NCBI GenBank assembly: GCA_963678675.1
Contig: OY783197.1
Location: 3,010,400 to 3,074,399, forward strand
Reading direction: 5' to 3'
DNA from: Xiphydria camelus
Taxonomy: Eukaryota; Arthropoda; Insecta; Hymenoptera; Xiphydriidae
DNA: 64,000 nucleotides
The translations under genes and the position numbers were made by a program. The notes beneath the pieces were generated by a model, which did no database searches, was not told the origin of the DNA, and worked only from the letters and a program-made list of their open reading frames with translations. This document shows, one piece after another, positions 12,084-24,786 of the stretch. Position 1 is the stretch's first letter; each line of letters opens with the position of its first letter.

Positions 12084-13374
12084 TTTCGTTTAAATTTTCA
12101 CTCGAGTTATACCATCGATTAAATTTTCACATTTCTATATGCAATTAAATTATTGTATATCAGCCTTCCGTTGGCATAGCGGCGATTAGATTGCATCCCC
12201 GAAAAGTATTTCAATTAGATTATAATTCGAATTGTAAAATGCGCAGATGTACGGCAGTTCGGTACTGACTAAAGAAGCAAAGTCCAACCATGACACGCCG
12301 ATTGTTTTGGGCGATTGCTGGTCAGGAGAGGTCAGCTTCGAAAAGCTCTTTCGCAGAAGATCGAATAGGAGACTGACGGGTAAGAATATATTAAACAACA
12401 TTGCCTTAAGTTAATAAGCAATATATTCTTTTATTATCGTATTCTCTTTACATTTGCAACATTGAAATTGAATAACATTCTCGAAACCATTAACTAACTC
12501 AATTAACTTTATACGGAACGTCCGTGTAGGCCGCGGAACCAATCTGTCCAACTCTGCAAGTTGGAGAGTTCGACTTCGACTTCGAGCAGTATTCCGCAAA
12601 AGACATCAGACTGATGGGTGAGAAGCCACCAAATAATAATGCATTCCTTCATTGCGACTCTCATTACATTTGTATTGCAATAGTACAACGTCAAATTCAT
12701 CTGTCATTCTCATTGTCACTCTCAGCACACCCATACGCATATAAATCCAGCACAATACAACTCAACGAATAGCATCATCTCCAATTCATTTATACCACAT
12801 TCCTTTATCTACCACCATTTTCATTACATTCATCAAAGAGTATCACTTCTCATTCATCCCTAACACATTCTTCTGACATTATTTTCGTTACAATCACGCC
12901 AGTGCTGTTTAAGAGAATTCATCAGTCAGCATGATTCCAAGTTCTTCTATTGTTACTTCCATCACTTGCATAGCAGTACCTATTTAATGGGCCTTATTAA
13001 ACACTCACCTACATGGTACGTTCGTATATTGTCATTCCCGTTATAGTAACGTTAAAGAGAATACATCAAATTGCATCATCAACACTCCATTTCACCCATA
13101 TTCATCTGTTATTGTACATACGCTTGAGAGTATTCCCTTTGAAATGAATGCAATGTAAGAATAGTTGTCACAATAATTACTCCAAGAATTATTAATCCAT
13201 AAGAAGATCACTCCATAGGTATATCAGCTATTTGAAATCCGCCCCACCAACAACCCGTTGGAATAGTTTCTCGTTCTTCCGCAACCCCCTCCACAGTACC
13301 AGTCTCAGAAAGATGGCCACGCGTGGCGCGCGCCGGTCAGTCTGGTTGCGATCGCTGAGGGGAATGGTTCGTTC
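12084..13374 (+). repeat. 1.3-kb module, copy 1, left arm
   Basis: A direct repeat of 16750-18184. Both copies run from TTTCGTTTAAATTTTCACTC to GGAATGGTTCGTTC with scattered substitutions. Copy 1 is 1291 bp and lacks the 142-bp foldback insertion, so it acts as the empty-site reference. A third, shortened copy follows at about 13423-13862. Short open frames inside are not conserved as proteins. Confidence 0.75.
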
Positions 13375-14319
13375 TCCACGCTCACGCGTTCAATCTCGGT
13401 CTATGTGTCAATACTATCAACGCTGCAAGTTGGAGAGTTTGACTTTGAGCAGTATTCCGCAAAAGACATCGGACTGACGGGTGAGATATCACCAAATAAT
13501 AATGCATTCCTTTACTGCTACCCTCATTACATTCGTATTGCAACAATACAACATCCAAGTCATCTGTCATTCTCATTGTCACTCTCAGCACATCAATACG
13601 CATATAAGTCCAACACAATACAGCTCAACGTATAGCATCATCTCTAATTCATTTATAGCACATTCCTTTATCTATCACCATTTTCGTTACATTCATCAAA
13701 GAGTAACGTTAAAGAGAATTGCATTATAAACACTCCATTTTTCATCCATATTCATCTGTTATTGTACATACGCTTGAGAGTATTCCCTTTGAAATGAATG
13801 CAACGTAAAAATTGTTGTCACAATAACTACTCCAAGAATTATTAATCCATAAGAAGATTCTATCCATCAATCATATCTAATAGAAAAGTCTCAGGTTTAA
13901 TAATACCCGAAGTATTATTAATCTCTAAGAAAATTCCTAATAGAAGAGTCTTGCGATAAATTCTGCGAGAAAATTCTATATTTATCAGCCATCTGTAATA
14001 GAAGATTCTTATGTTTAATAATTCTTAGTGTTGTTAATGCGATAGACTATCAAACTGTAACACCTTCATTTGATCCATAGCACATTCATTCATTTTTCAA
14101 CCAAGTAGATGAGTTCAATTCGATAGAATCAAATCAAATAACACATCACTCTCAGTTCCTTCACAGCACCTCCCATCATTGACCATTAATCTCATCACAT
14201 GCATATTAGTTTCATGCAGTAGAACCCATTTTGAGCCTTCATCGATTTAACTATAGCACATTTATTCCCTATCATTGTCGTTATATCAAATCATTCGTAG
14301 CGCATTCCTTCTACACTCA

Positions 14320-16749
14320 AGATTCTATATAGTTTATTCTTATATTCTTATTAAAATTCTATATAAGATTCTATTATAAGACTCGTATATTACAGAAGTA
14401 ATAGCTCTAATATATAGTATCCTATTATTTGATTCTTATATTATGTAATCCTGTTATTAGACTCGTATATTATAGAATCCTATTATTAGATTCCTATACA
14501 GAATCCTATTATTAGATTCCTATACAGAATCCTATTATTAGATTCCTATACCGAATCCTATTACTAGATTTCTATACAGATTCCTATACAGAATCCCATT
14601 AATAGATTTCTATTCACATTCCTATTATCAGATTCCTAAACAGAATCCCATTATTAGATTTCTGTACAGATTCCTATTATCAGATTTCTATTCAGATTCC
14701 TATTATCAGATTCCTATACAGAAACCTACTATCAGATTTCTATACAGATTCCTATTATCATATTCCTATACAGAATCCCATTATTAGATTTTTATACAGA
14801 TTCCTATACAGAATCCCATTATTAGATTTCTATACAGATTCCTATTATCAGATTCCTATACAGAACCCCATTATCAGATTCCTATACAGAACCCCATTAT
14901 TAGATTCCTATTATCAGATTCCTATATAGAAACCTACTATCAGATTTCTATACAGATTCCTATTATCAGATTCCTGTTATCAGATACCTATACAGAATCC
15001 CATTATTAGATTTCTATACAGATTCCTATTATCATATTCCTATACAGAATCCCATTATTAGATTTTTATACAGATTCCTATACAGAATCCCATTATTAGA
15101 TTTCTATACAGATTCCTATTATCAGATTCCTATACAGAACCCCATTATCAGATTCCTATACAGAACCCCATTATTAGATTCCTATTATCAGATTCCTATA
15201 TAGAAACCTACTATCAGATTTTTATACAGATTCCTATTATCAGATACCTATACAGAAACTTACCATTAGATTTTTTTACAGATTCCTATTATCAGATTCC
15301 TGTACAGATTCCTATACAGAATCCCATTATTAGATTCCTATTATCAGATTCCTGTACAGAAACCTACTATCAGATCTCTATACAGATTCCTATTATCAGA
15401 TACCTATACAGAAACCTACCATCAGATTTTTATACAGATTCCTATTATCAGATTGCTATACAGAATCCCATGATTAGATTCCTATTCATATTCCTATACA
15501 GATTCCTATAATGACAGATTTCTATATAAATTCCTATTATCAGATTTCTATACAGAATCCGATTATTAGATTTCTATTCAGATTCCTATACAGATTCCTA
15601 CTATCACAAATTTCTATACAGATTCCTATTATCAGATTCCTATACAGATTCCTGTACAGATTCCTATTATCAGATTCCCATACACAATCCCATTATTAGA
15701 TTTCTATTCATATTCCTATACAGATTCCTATAATCACAGATTTCTATACAAATTCCTATTATCAGATTTCTATACAGAATCCCATTATTAGATTTCTATT
15801 CAGATTCCTATACAGCATCCCATTATTAGATTTCTATACCGAAACCTACTATCAGATTCATGTACAGATTCCTATACAGAATCCCATTATTAGATTTCTA
15901 TACAGATTCCTATAATCAGATTTCTATACAGAAACCTACTATCAGATTTCTATACAGATTCCTATTATCAGATACCTATACAGAAACTTACCATCAGATT
16001 CCTGTACAGATTCCTATACAGAATCCCATTATTAGATTCCTATTATCAGATTCCTGTACAGAAACCTACCATCAGATCTCTATACAGATTCCTATTATCA
16101 GATACCTATACAGAAACCTACCATCAGATTTTTATACAGATTCCTATTATCAGATTGCTATACAGAATGCCATTATTAGATTTCTGTACAGATTCCTATT
16201 ATCAGATTCCTATACAGAATCCCATTATTAGATTTTTATACAGATTCCTATTATCAGATTCCTATACAGAATCCCATGATTAGATTTCTATTCATATTCC
16301 TATACAGATTCCTATAATGACAGATTTCTATATAAATTCCTATTATCAGATTTCTATACAGAATCCGATTATTAGATTTCTATTCAGATTCCTATACAGA
16401 TTCCTACTATCACAAATTTCTATACAGATTCCTATTATCAGATTCCTGTACAGAATCCCATTATTAGATTTCTGTACAGATTCCTATTATCAGATTCCCA
16501 TACACAATCCCATTATTAGATTTCTATTCATATTCCTATACAGATTCCTATAATCACAGATTTCTACACAAATTTCTATTATCAGATTTCTATACAGAAT
16601 CCCATTATTAGATTTCTATACCGAAACCTACTATCAGATTCATGTACAGATTCCTATACAGAATCCCATTATTAGATTTCTATACAGATTCCTATAATCA
16701 GATTTCTATACAGAAACCTACTATCAGATTCCTATACAGAATCCCATTA
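14320..16749 (+). repeat. 12/14-bp microrepeat array 1, left arm
   Basis: About 2.4 kb built of two interleaved units, CCTATACAGATT (12 bp) and CCTATTATCAGATT (14 bp), with a CCCATTATTAGATT variant. Longer blocks of a few hundred bp recur inside (for example around 14890-15200 and 15440-16330). Open frames up to 123 codons here just translate the repeat (Tyr-Arg-Phe-Leu and Ser-Asp-Ser patterns). Confidence 0.9.
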
Positions 16750-18184
16750 TTTCGTTTAAATTTTCACTCGAGTTATACCATCGATTAAATTTTCACATTT
16801 CTATATGCAATTAAATTATTGTATATCTGCCTTCCGGTGGCATAGCGGTGATTAGATTGCATCACCGAAAAGTATTTTAATTATATTATAATTCGAATTT
16901 TGAAACGCGTAGATTTACGGCAGTTCGGTACGGACTAAAGAAGCAAAGTCGAAACATGACACGCCGATGGTTTTGGGCGATTGCTGGCCAGGAGAGGTCA
17001 GCTTTGAAAAGATCTTTCGCAGAGGATCGACTAGGAGATTGATGGGTAAGAATACATTAAACAACATTGCCTGAAGTTAATAAGCAATATATTCTTTTAT
17101 TATCGTATTCTCATTACATTTGCAACATTGAAATTGAATAACATTCTCGAAACCATTAACTAACTCAATTAACTTTATACGGAACGCCCGTGTATGCCGC
17201 AGAAGCAATCTGTCCAACTCTGCAAGTTGGAGAGTTCGACTTCGACTTCGAGCAGTATTCCGCAAAAGACATCGGACTGACGGGTGAGAAACCACCAAAT
17301 AATAATGCATTCCTTCATTGCCACTCTCATTACATTCGTATTGCAACAGTACAACATCCAATTTATCTGTCATTCTCATTGTCACTCTCAGCACATCCAT
17401 ACGCATACCGTATGTCTGACGGCAAGCGCAACACCACTTCGGCAGTTTTTACCGACGGTGGTCAAAAATTGCATTGGATCTAATGCAAGATTCGACCACC
17501 GTCGGTAAAAATTGTCGAAGTGGTGTTGCGCTTGCCGTCAGACATGCTGTATAAGTCCAACACAATACAACTCAACGAATAGCATCATCTCCAATTCATT
17601 TATAGTACATTCCTTTACCTACCACCATTTTCATTACATTCATCAAAGAGTATCACTTCTCATTCATCCCTAACACATTCTTCTGACATTATTTTCGTTA
17701 CAATCACGCCAGTGCTGTTTAAGAGAATTCATCAGTCAGCATCATTCCAAGTTCTTCTATTGTTACTTCCATCACTTTCATAGCAATACCTATTTAATGG
17801 GCCTTATTAAACACTCATCTACATGGTACGTTCGTATATTGTCGTTCCCATTATAGTAACGTTAAAGAGAATACATCAAATTGCATCATCAACACTCCAT
17901 TTCATCCATATTCATCAGTTATTGTACATACGCTTGAGAGTATTCCCTCTGAAATGAATGCAATGTAAGAATAGTTGTCACAATAATTACTCCAAGAATT
18001 ATTAATCCATAAGAAGATTAATCCATAGGTATATCAGCTATTTGAAATGCGCCCCACCAACAACCCGTTGGAATAGTTTCTCGTTCTTCCGCAACCCCCT
18101 CCCCAGCGCCACTCTCAGAAAGATGGCCACGCGTGGCGCGCGCCCGTAAGTCTGGTTGCGATCGCTGAGGGGAATGGTTCGTTC
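16750..18184 (+). repeat. 1.3-kb module, copy 2, left arm
   Basis: Second direct copy, 1435 bp. The 144-bp excess over copy 1 equals the inserted 142-bp foldback element plus a 2-bp target duplication. The copy is bounded on both sides by microrepeat arrays. Confidence 0.75.
17408..17549. mobile_element. 142-bp foldback MITE with TA target duplication, left arm
   Basis: Near-perfect inverted halves: one end reads ATGTCTGACGGCAAGCGCAA and the other is its complement, meeting around 17478-17484. Flanking TA dinucleotides (17406-17407, 17550-17551) duplicate a single TA present at the uninterrupted site CGCATATAAGTCC/CGCATATAAATCC of the sister modules (near 12737 and 13600). A TA duplication is typical of Tc1/mariner-type elements. 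The family assignment is inference; the insertion itself is directly demonstrated. Confidence 0.85.
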
Positions 18185-19430
18185 GTAATAGCTCTATTAT
18201 ATAGTATCCTATTATTTGATTCTTATATTATGTAATCCTATTATTAGACTCGTATATTATAGAATCCTATTATTAGATTCTTATATTATAGAATCCTATT
18301 GTTAGATTCCTATACAGAATCCTATTATCAGATTCCTATACCGAATCCTATTACTAGATTTCTATACAGATTCCTATACAGAATCCCATTATTAGATTTC
18401 TATTCACATTCCTATTATCAGATTCCTATACCGAATCCTATTATTAGATTTCTATTCAGATTCATATTATCAGATCCCTATTATCTCAGATTCCTATACA
18501 AAATCCCATTATTAGATTTCTATACAGAATCCCATTATTATATTTCTATTCAGATTCCTATACCGAATTCTATTATTAGATTCCTATAATCAGATTTCTA
18601 TACAGATTCCTATAATCAGACTTCTTTACAGATTCCTATTATCAGATTCCTATACAGATCCCTATTATCAGATTCCTATACAAAATCCCATTATTAGATT
18701 TCTATACAGAACCCCATTATCAGATTCCTATACATAATCCCATTATTAGATTTCTATACAGAGTCCTGTTATCAGATTTCTATACAGAATCCCATTATTA
18801 GATTTCTATACAGATTCCTATTATCAGATTCCTATACAGAATCTCATTATTAGATTTCTATATAGAATCCTATTATAAAATTCTTCTAAGTATAGAATCC
18901 TATTATTATATTATTAAATAAAGTCCTATTATCAGATTCTTATTATAGAGTTCTATTATAAAATTTTTATAAGTATTGAATCCTATTAGATTCTTATATA
19001 GAGTCCTACAATAAGATTCTCTCTTATTATAGAATTCTATTATAAAATTCTTATAAGTATAGAATCCCATTATTAAATTATTAAATAAAGTCCTATTATC
19101 AGATTCTTATTATAGAGTTCTATTATAAAATTTTTATAAGTATTGAACCCTATTAGATTCTTATATAGAGTGCTACAATAAGATTCTTATTATAGAATCC
19201 TATTATAAAATTCTTATAAGTATAGAATCCTATTATTGAATAAAGTCCTATAATCAGATTCTTATTATAAAATTTTTATATGTATTGAATCCTATTAGAT
19301 TCTTATATAGAGTCCTACTATAAGATTTTTATTATAGAATCCTATTATAAAATTCTTATATGTATAGAATCCTATTATCAGATTCTTTTATAGAGTTATT
19401 ATTACATTCTTATTATAGAATTCTATTATA
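18185..19430 (+). repeat. Microrepeat array 2, left arm
   Basis: Continues the same CCTATTAT/CAGATT units and grades, from about 18870, into a more AT-rich variant with TTATTATAGA and AAATTCTTATAAG in blocks of about 150-170 bp. Confidence 0.85.
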
Positions 19431-20399
19431 CACATACATCTTCATCTTTATTATACACTCTCTTTCACTTTCCTGTTTTGCATGGCTCCTTTAGGCTATA
19501 TAACAATACCTTTCCCGGCTCTACTTTCAGTACAGCTTCGACTCTCGTCTCGTAAGGATCGTTAAGAATAAGTTATATTCTTCTACCTTGAACTGTAGTA
19601 GCCCGTCGCATTTAGCAGTACTCTCTCTGTATTAAAATATCAAATACCTTTTCAAAAGTATCGACAGAATTTGAAGTGCGCAGACGCGCAGCATTCTTGC
19701 GCAGGCTATAGGTATATAAGGACGATCCATCTAGACCATTCCCTCAGATTCCGTTCGACTGTCGATCAGTAACGATCGGTAAGAATCGCACAATTTTATC
19801 CATTTTTAATATACTGGCCACCAAGGATGCTCCTCAGGAAATTTACTTTCTTCTTATAGGACTTGTATGCCACTGCGGAATCGACTCGATGATTTTTAAA
19901 TAATTTCAACTTCCTTCCCAAAGTTCAAGTTCCTATTCCTATGTCGAATGTATCATAATTCCTCCTTCCACGTTTCCCACCTCCGGTACCCACGTAAGAT
20001 CTTCTCTCCATCACTTATAAAATTAAGTTCCCTACCCCATAGTATTAGTATTCAGTCCTCCTATTTCTTAAGTCTTCTCCGTTCCTATATAAGACTTCAT
20101 CCCCATATATTCCGTAATTAGTCCTAAGTTTTCATTCCAATATCCTAAGTATCGAAACTCCTAATTAAGGAGTTTTAATACTTGGAATAAATAAGAATCG
20201 AAACTTTGAACTCTCTAAGTGGGGAACATATGGAACTGAAATTTTATATATAAATAAAGACTTTCTCTTGGAAGTGTCATTTACAATACTTTGGCAAAAA
20301 GGTGTCGATATGTTCCTGATACCTCGATCGTATTTTTAACACTAAATTTCACCGAGTTCGTCACTGACATTCCTGATACATTTTCAGCAACTCCAACGC
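19431..20399 (+). other. Low-repeat segment of left arm
   Basis: The only part of the arm without obvious tandem structure (mirror 28168-29136). It carries the promoter-like element at 19713-19778 and CT-rich, GAGA-type stretches near 19454 and 19620. No open frame of interest. Confidence 0.5.
19713..19778 (+). promoter_or_regulatory. TATA/initiator-like promoter with splice donor, left arm
   Basis: TATATAAG at 19713-19720 is followed 33 bp later by an initiator-like TCAGATT (A at 19746). A consensus-like splice donor, GTAAGAAT, starts at 19779. The arrangement would launch a spliced transcript toward the palindrome centre, into the 304-bp repeats. Seen in sequence; activity is inferred. Confidence 0.4.
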
Positions 20400-23300
20400 A
20401 CTCTACATATGTTTAATACTTATTTAAAAACCCCGACTCATTCTTCATATCCCTAATACGTGTTCGAGAACCCCAATGCACACTCCCACATCCCTAATAT
20501 TCGTTCAGGAACCCCAACGCATCCTCCCTTATCTCTAATACTTCCTCGAAAGCTCCAATATACCTTTCACGTTCCTAATAATTGTTCGAAAGCCCCAACA
20601 TACCAACGTATCATTCTTAATACTTTTTCGAGAGCCCCAATGCATCCTCCACATCACTAATATACTTCCTCCAAAGCATCCTTAATATTTTTAATACCTC
20701 TTTATTAGCTTCAACATACTTTCCACATTCCTAATACTCGCTCGAAAATCCCAACACATCTCCTTCATTCCTAAGTAATTCTTCTAAAACCCCTACACAC
20801 TTTCTATATTCATTATATGTCTTCTAAACCCTAATGCATCTTCAATACCCCGACAACTTCTTTTAAAGCACCAATATACCTTCCATCTTCCTAATACTTG
20901 ATTGAAAGCTTAAATACGCCCTTCTCATCGGGAATCTAAACTCATTCTCGTCTTCCCTAGTTCATATTTCAAACCCCTGACATTCCTTCTGCATCCCTTA
21001 TACGTTTTCTAACACTCCAACATAATCCCTTCAACCCTAATAATTCTTTTAAATTATCAGTATATCCTCCTCATAGCTAGTACTTACTTTAAAGCCCCAG
21101 CATACTTCTAACATCCCTTATATATCTTCTAAACTTCCAACATGCCCTCCCCATTCCTAATACTCCTTCTAAAGCCCCAACACAACTCCGATATCCCTTA
21201 TATATCTTCTAAACCCCTAGCATACGCTTCGCATTCCTAATATTCCTCCTGAATCCCTAATATACGCTCCACATCTCTAATACAAACCCCTGATACACCT
21301 TCTGCATCCCTTATACGTTTTGTAAAACTGCAGCATAATCCCTTCAACCCTAATACTTCTTTTAAATTCCCAGTACATCCTAATCATAGCTAGTACTTAC
21401 TTTAAAGCCCCAGCATACTTCTAACATCCCTTATATACCTTCTAAACTTCCAGCCCACTCTCCACACTCCTTCTAAAGCCCCAACACAACTCCGATATCC
21501 CTTATATATCTTCTAAACCCCTAGCATACCCTTCGCATTCCTAATATTCCTCCTGAATCCCTAATATACCCTCCACATCACTAATACAAACCCCTGATAC
21601 ACCTTCTGCATCCCTTATACGTTTTGTAAAACTGCAGCATAATCCCTTCAACCCTAATACTTCTTTTAAATTCCCAGTACATCCTAATCATAGCTAGTAC
21701 TTACTTTAAAGCCCCAGCATACTTCTAACATCCCTTATATACCTTCTAAACTTCCAGCCCACTCTCCACACTCCTTCTAAAGCCCCAACACAACTCCGAT
21801 ATCCCTTATATATCTTCTAAACCCCTAGCATACCCTTCGCATTCCTAATATTCCTCCTGAATCCCTAATATACCCTCCACATCACTAATACAAACCCCTG
21901 ATACACCTTCTGCATCCCTTATACGTTTTGTAAAACTGCAGCATAATCCCTTCAACCCTAATACTTCTTTTAAATTCCCAGTACATCCTAATCATAGCTA
22001 GTACTTACTTTAAAGCCCCAACATACTTCTAACATCCCTTATATACCTTCTAAACTTCCAGCCCACTCTCCACACTCCTTCTAAAGCCCCAACACAACTC
22101 CGATATCCCTTATATATCTTCTAAACCCCTAGCATACCCTTCGCATTCCTAATATTCCTCCTGAATCCCTAATATACCCTCCACATCACTAATACAAACC
22201 CCTGATACACCTTCTGCATCCCTTATACGCTTTGTAAAACTGCAGCATAATCATACTTCTTTTAAATTCCCAGTACATCCTAATCATAGCTAGTACTTAC
22301 TTTAAAGCCCCAGCATACTTCTAACATCCCTTATATATCTTCTAAACTTCCAGCCCACTCTCCACACTCCTTCTAAAGCCCCAACACAACTCCGATATCC
22401 CTTATATATCTTCTAAACCCCTAGCATACCCTTCGCATTCCTAATATTCCTCCTGAATCCCTAATATACCCTCCACATCACTAATACAAACCCCTGATAC
22501 ACCTTCTGCATCCCTTATACGTTTTGTAAAACTGCAGCATAATCCCTTCAACCCTAATACTTCTTTTAAATTCCCAGTACATCCTAATCATAGCTAGTAC
22601 TTACTTTAAAGTCCCAGCATACTTCTAACATCCCTTATATACCTTCTAAACTTCCAGCCCACTCTCCACACTCCTTCTAAAGCCCCAACACAACTCCGAT
22701 ATCCCTTATATATCTTCTAAACCCCTAGCATACCCTTCGCATTCCTAATATTCCTCCTGAATCCCTAATATACCCTCCACATCACTAATACAAACCCCTG
22801 ATACACCTTCTGCATCCCTTATACGCTTTGTAAAACTGCAGCATAATCATACTTCTTTTAAATTCCCAGTACATCCTAATCATAGCTAGTACTTACTTTA
22901 AAGCCCCAGCATACTTCTAACATCCCTTATATATCTTCTAAACTTCCAGCCCACTCTCCACACTCCTTCTAAAGCCCCAACACAACTCCGATATCCCTTA
23001 TATATCTTCTAAACCCCTAGCATACCCTTCGCATTCCTAATATTCCTCCTGAATCCCTAATATACCCTCCACATCACTAATACAAACCCCTGATACACCT
23101 TCTGCATCCCTTATACGTTTTGTAAAACTGCAGCATAATCCCTTCAACCCTAATACTTCTTTTAAATTCCCAGTACATCCTAATCATAGCTAGTACTTAC
23201 TTTAAAGCCCCAACATACTTCTAACATCCCTTATATACCTTCTAAACTTCCAGCCCACTCTCCACACTCCTTCTAAAGCCCCAACACAACTCCGATATCC

Positions 23301-23476
23301 CTTATATATCTTCTAAACCCCTAGCATACCCTTCGCATTCCTAATATTCCTCCTGAATCCCTAATATACCCTCCACATCACTAATACAAACCCCTGATAC
23401 ACCTTCTGCATCCCTTATACGCTTTGTAAAACTGCAGCATAATCCCTTCAACCCTAATACTTCTTTTAAATTCCCA
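20400..23476 (+). repeat. CCCTAATAC-type satellite with 304/292-bp higher-order units, left arm
   Basis: A basic 30-40 bp pattern (CCCTAATAC or CCCTTATAT, then CTTCTAAA..CCCCAACA) is degenerate in the outer part (20400-21280). It then becomes a homogeneous higher-order repeat: 8 units start near 21291, 21595, 21899, 22203, 22495, 22799, 23091 and 23395. Spacings are 304 bp, or 292 bp where a 12-bp segment is missing. Confidence 0.9.
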
Positions 23477-24092
23477 ACTTGTGACATCGTGGGCGGGGCT
23501 AACGGCAAAGCGGGCGTGGCTAATTCAATTTTAACGGTTTGTGGGCGTGGCTAATTGCATTGTGGGCGTGGCTAATTCAATTTTAACGGTTTGTGGGCGT
23601 GGCTAATTCAATTTTAACGGTTTGTGGGCGGGGCTAACTGAATTTTAACGGTTTGTGGGCGTGGCTAATTCAATTTCAACGGTTTGTGGGCGTGGCTAAT
23701 TCAATTTTAACGGTTTGTGGGCGGGGCTAACTGAATTTTAACGGTTTGTGGGCGTGGCTAATTCAATTTTAACGATTTGTGGGCGGGGCTAATTCAATTT
23801 TAACGGTTTGTGGGCGGGGCTAACTGAATTTTAACGGTTTGTGGGCGTGGCTAATTCAATTTTAACGGTTTGTGGGCGTGGCTAATTCAATTTTAACGGT
23901 TTGTGGGCGTGGCTAACTCGATTTTAACGGTTCGTGGGCGGGGCTAACGTAATTTTAACGGTTTGTGGGCGGGGCTAATTGCATTGTGGGCGTGGCTAAT
24001 TCAATTTTAACGGTTTGTGGGCGTGGCTAATTCAATTTTAACGGTTTGTGGGCGTGGCTAATTCAATTTTAACGGTTTGTGGGCGGGGCTAA
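23477..24092 (+). repeat. 31-bp GC-box-like tandem array at palindrome apex, left
   Basis: About 20 copies of a 31-bp unit: TTGTGGGCGTGGCTAATTC followed by AATTTTAACGGT. A GGGCGGGGCTAA variant alternates. GGGCGTGGC and GGGCGGGGC match the GC/CACCC boxes bound by Sp1/KLF-type zinc fingers (established knowledge). Binding here is inference. Confidence 0.9.
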
Positions 24093-24108
24093 CTCAATTT
24101 TAACTGCA

Positions 24109-24786
24109 TTAGCCCCGCCCACAAACCGTTAAAATTGAATTAGCCACGCCCACAAACCGTTAAAATTCAGTTAGCCCCGCCCACAAACCGTTAAAATTGA
24201 ATTAGCCACGCCCACAAACCGTTAAAATTGAATTAGCCACGCCCACAAACCGTTAAAATTGAATTAGCCACGCCCACAATGCAATTAGCCACGCCCACAA
24301 ACCGTTAAAATTGAATTAGCCACGCCCACAAACCGTTAAAATTGAATTAGCCACGCCCACAAACCGTTAAAATTCAGTTAGCCCCGCCCACAAACCGTTA
24401 AAATTGAATTAGCCCCGCCCACAAATCGTTAAAATTGAATTAGCCACGCCCACAAACCGTTAAAATTCAGTTAGCCCCGCCCACAAACCGTTAAAATTGA
24501 ATTAGCCACGCCCACAAACCGTTAAAATTCAGTTAGCCCCGCCCACAAACCGTTAAAATTGAATTAGCCACGCCCACAAACCGTTGAAATTGAATTAGCC
24601 ACGCCCACAAACCGTTAAAATTCAGTTAGCCCCGCCCACAAACCGTTAAAATTGAATTAGCCACGCCCACAAACCGTTAAAATTGAATTAGCCACGCCCA
24701 CAATGCAATTAGCCACGCCCACAAACCGTTAAAATTGAATTAGCCACGCCCGCTTTGCCGTTAGCCCCGCCCACGATGTCACAAGT
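24109..24786 (-). repeat. 31-bp GC-box-like tandem array at palindrome apex, right
   Basis: Inverted continuation of the same array after the 16-bp spacer. It is about 60 bp (two units) longer than the left half. Confidence 0.9.

Larger units (their letters stand above)
11089..24092 (+). repeat. Left arm of 26.4-kb palindrome
   Basis: Base x in this arm pairs with base 48567-x in the right arm from 11089 to about 23400. Open frames on one arm recur with identical translations on the other at exactly mirrored coordinates (for example 12186-12401 and 36166-36381; 20460-20660 and 27907-28107). Symmetry starts at the T of TGGAAGCAGCAC and fails one base outside it. From about 23400 inward the mirror sum shifts by 304 because the right arm has one more repeat unit. 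No protein gene was found. The arm contains nested modules listed separately. Confidence 0.95.

Noticed and set aside
15511..16553. Several open frames of 62-123 codons (and mirror copies at 32014-33056) rich in Tyr/Arg/Phe/Leu
   Set aside because: They are translations of the 12/14-bp microrepeat; the repeat explains the pattern and there is no independent sign of coding.
23477..24786. Regular 31-bp units resembling a CRISPR array
   Set aside because: Units are contiguous with no unique spacers, invert in the middle, and the surrounding genome is animal.
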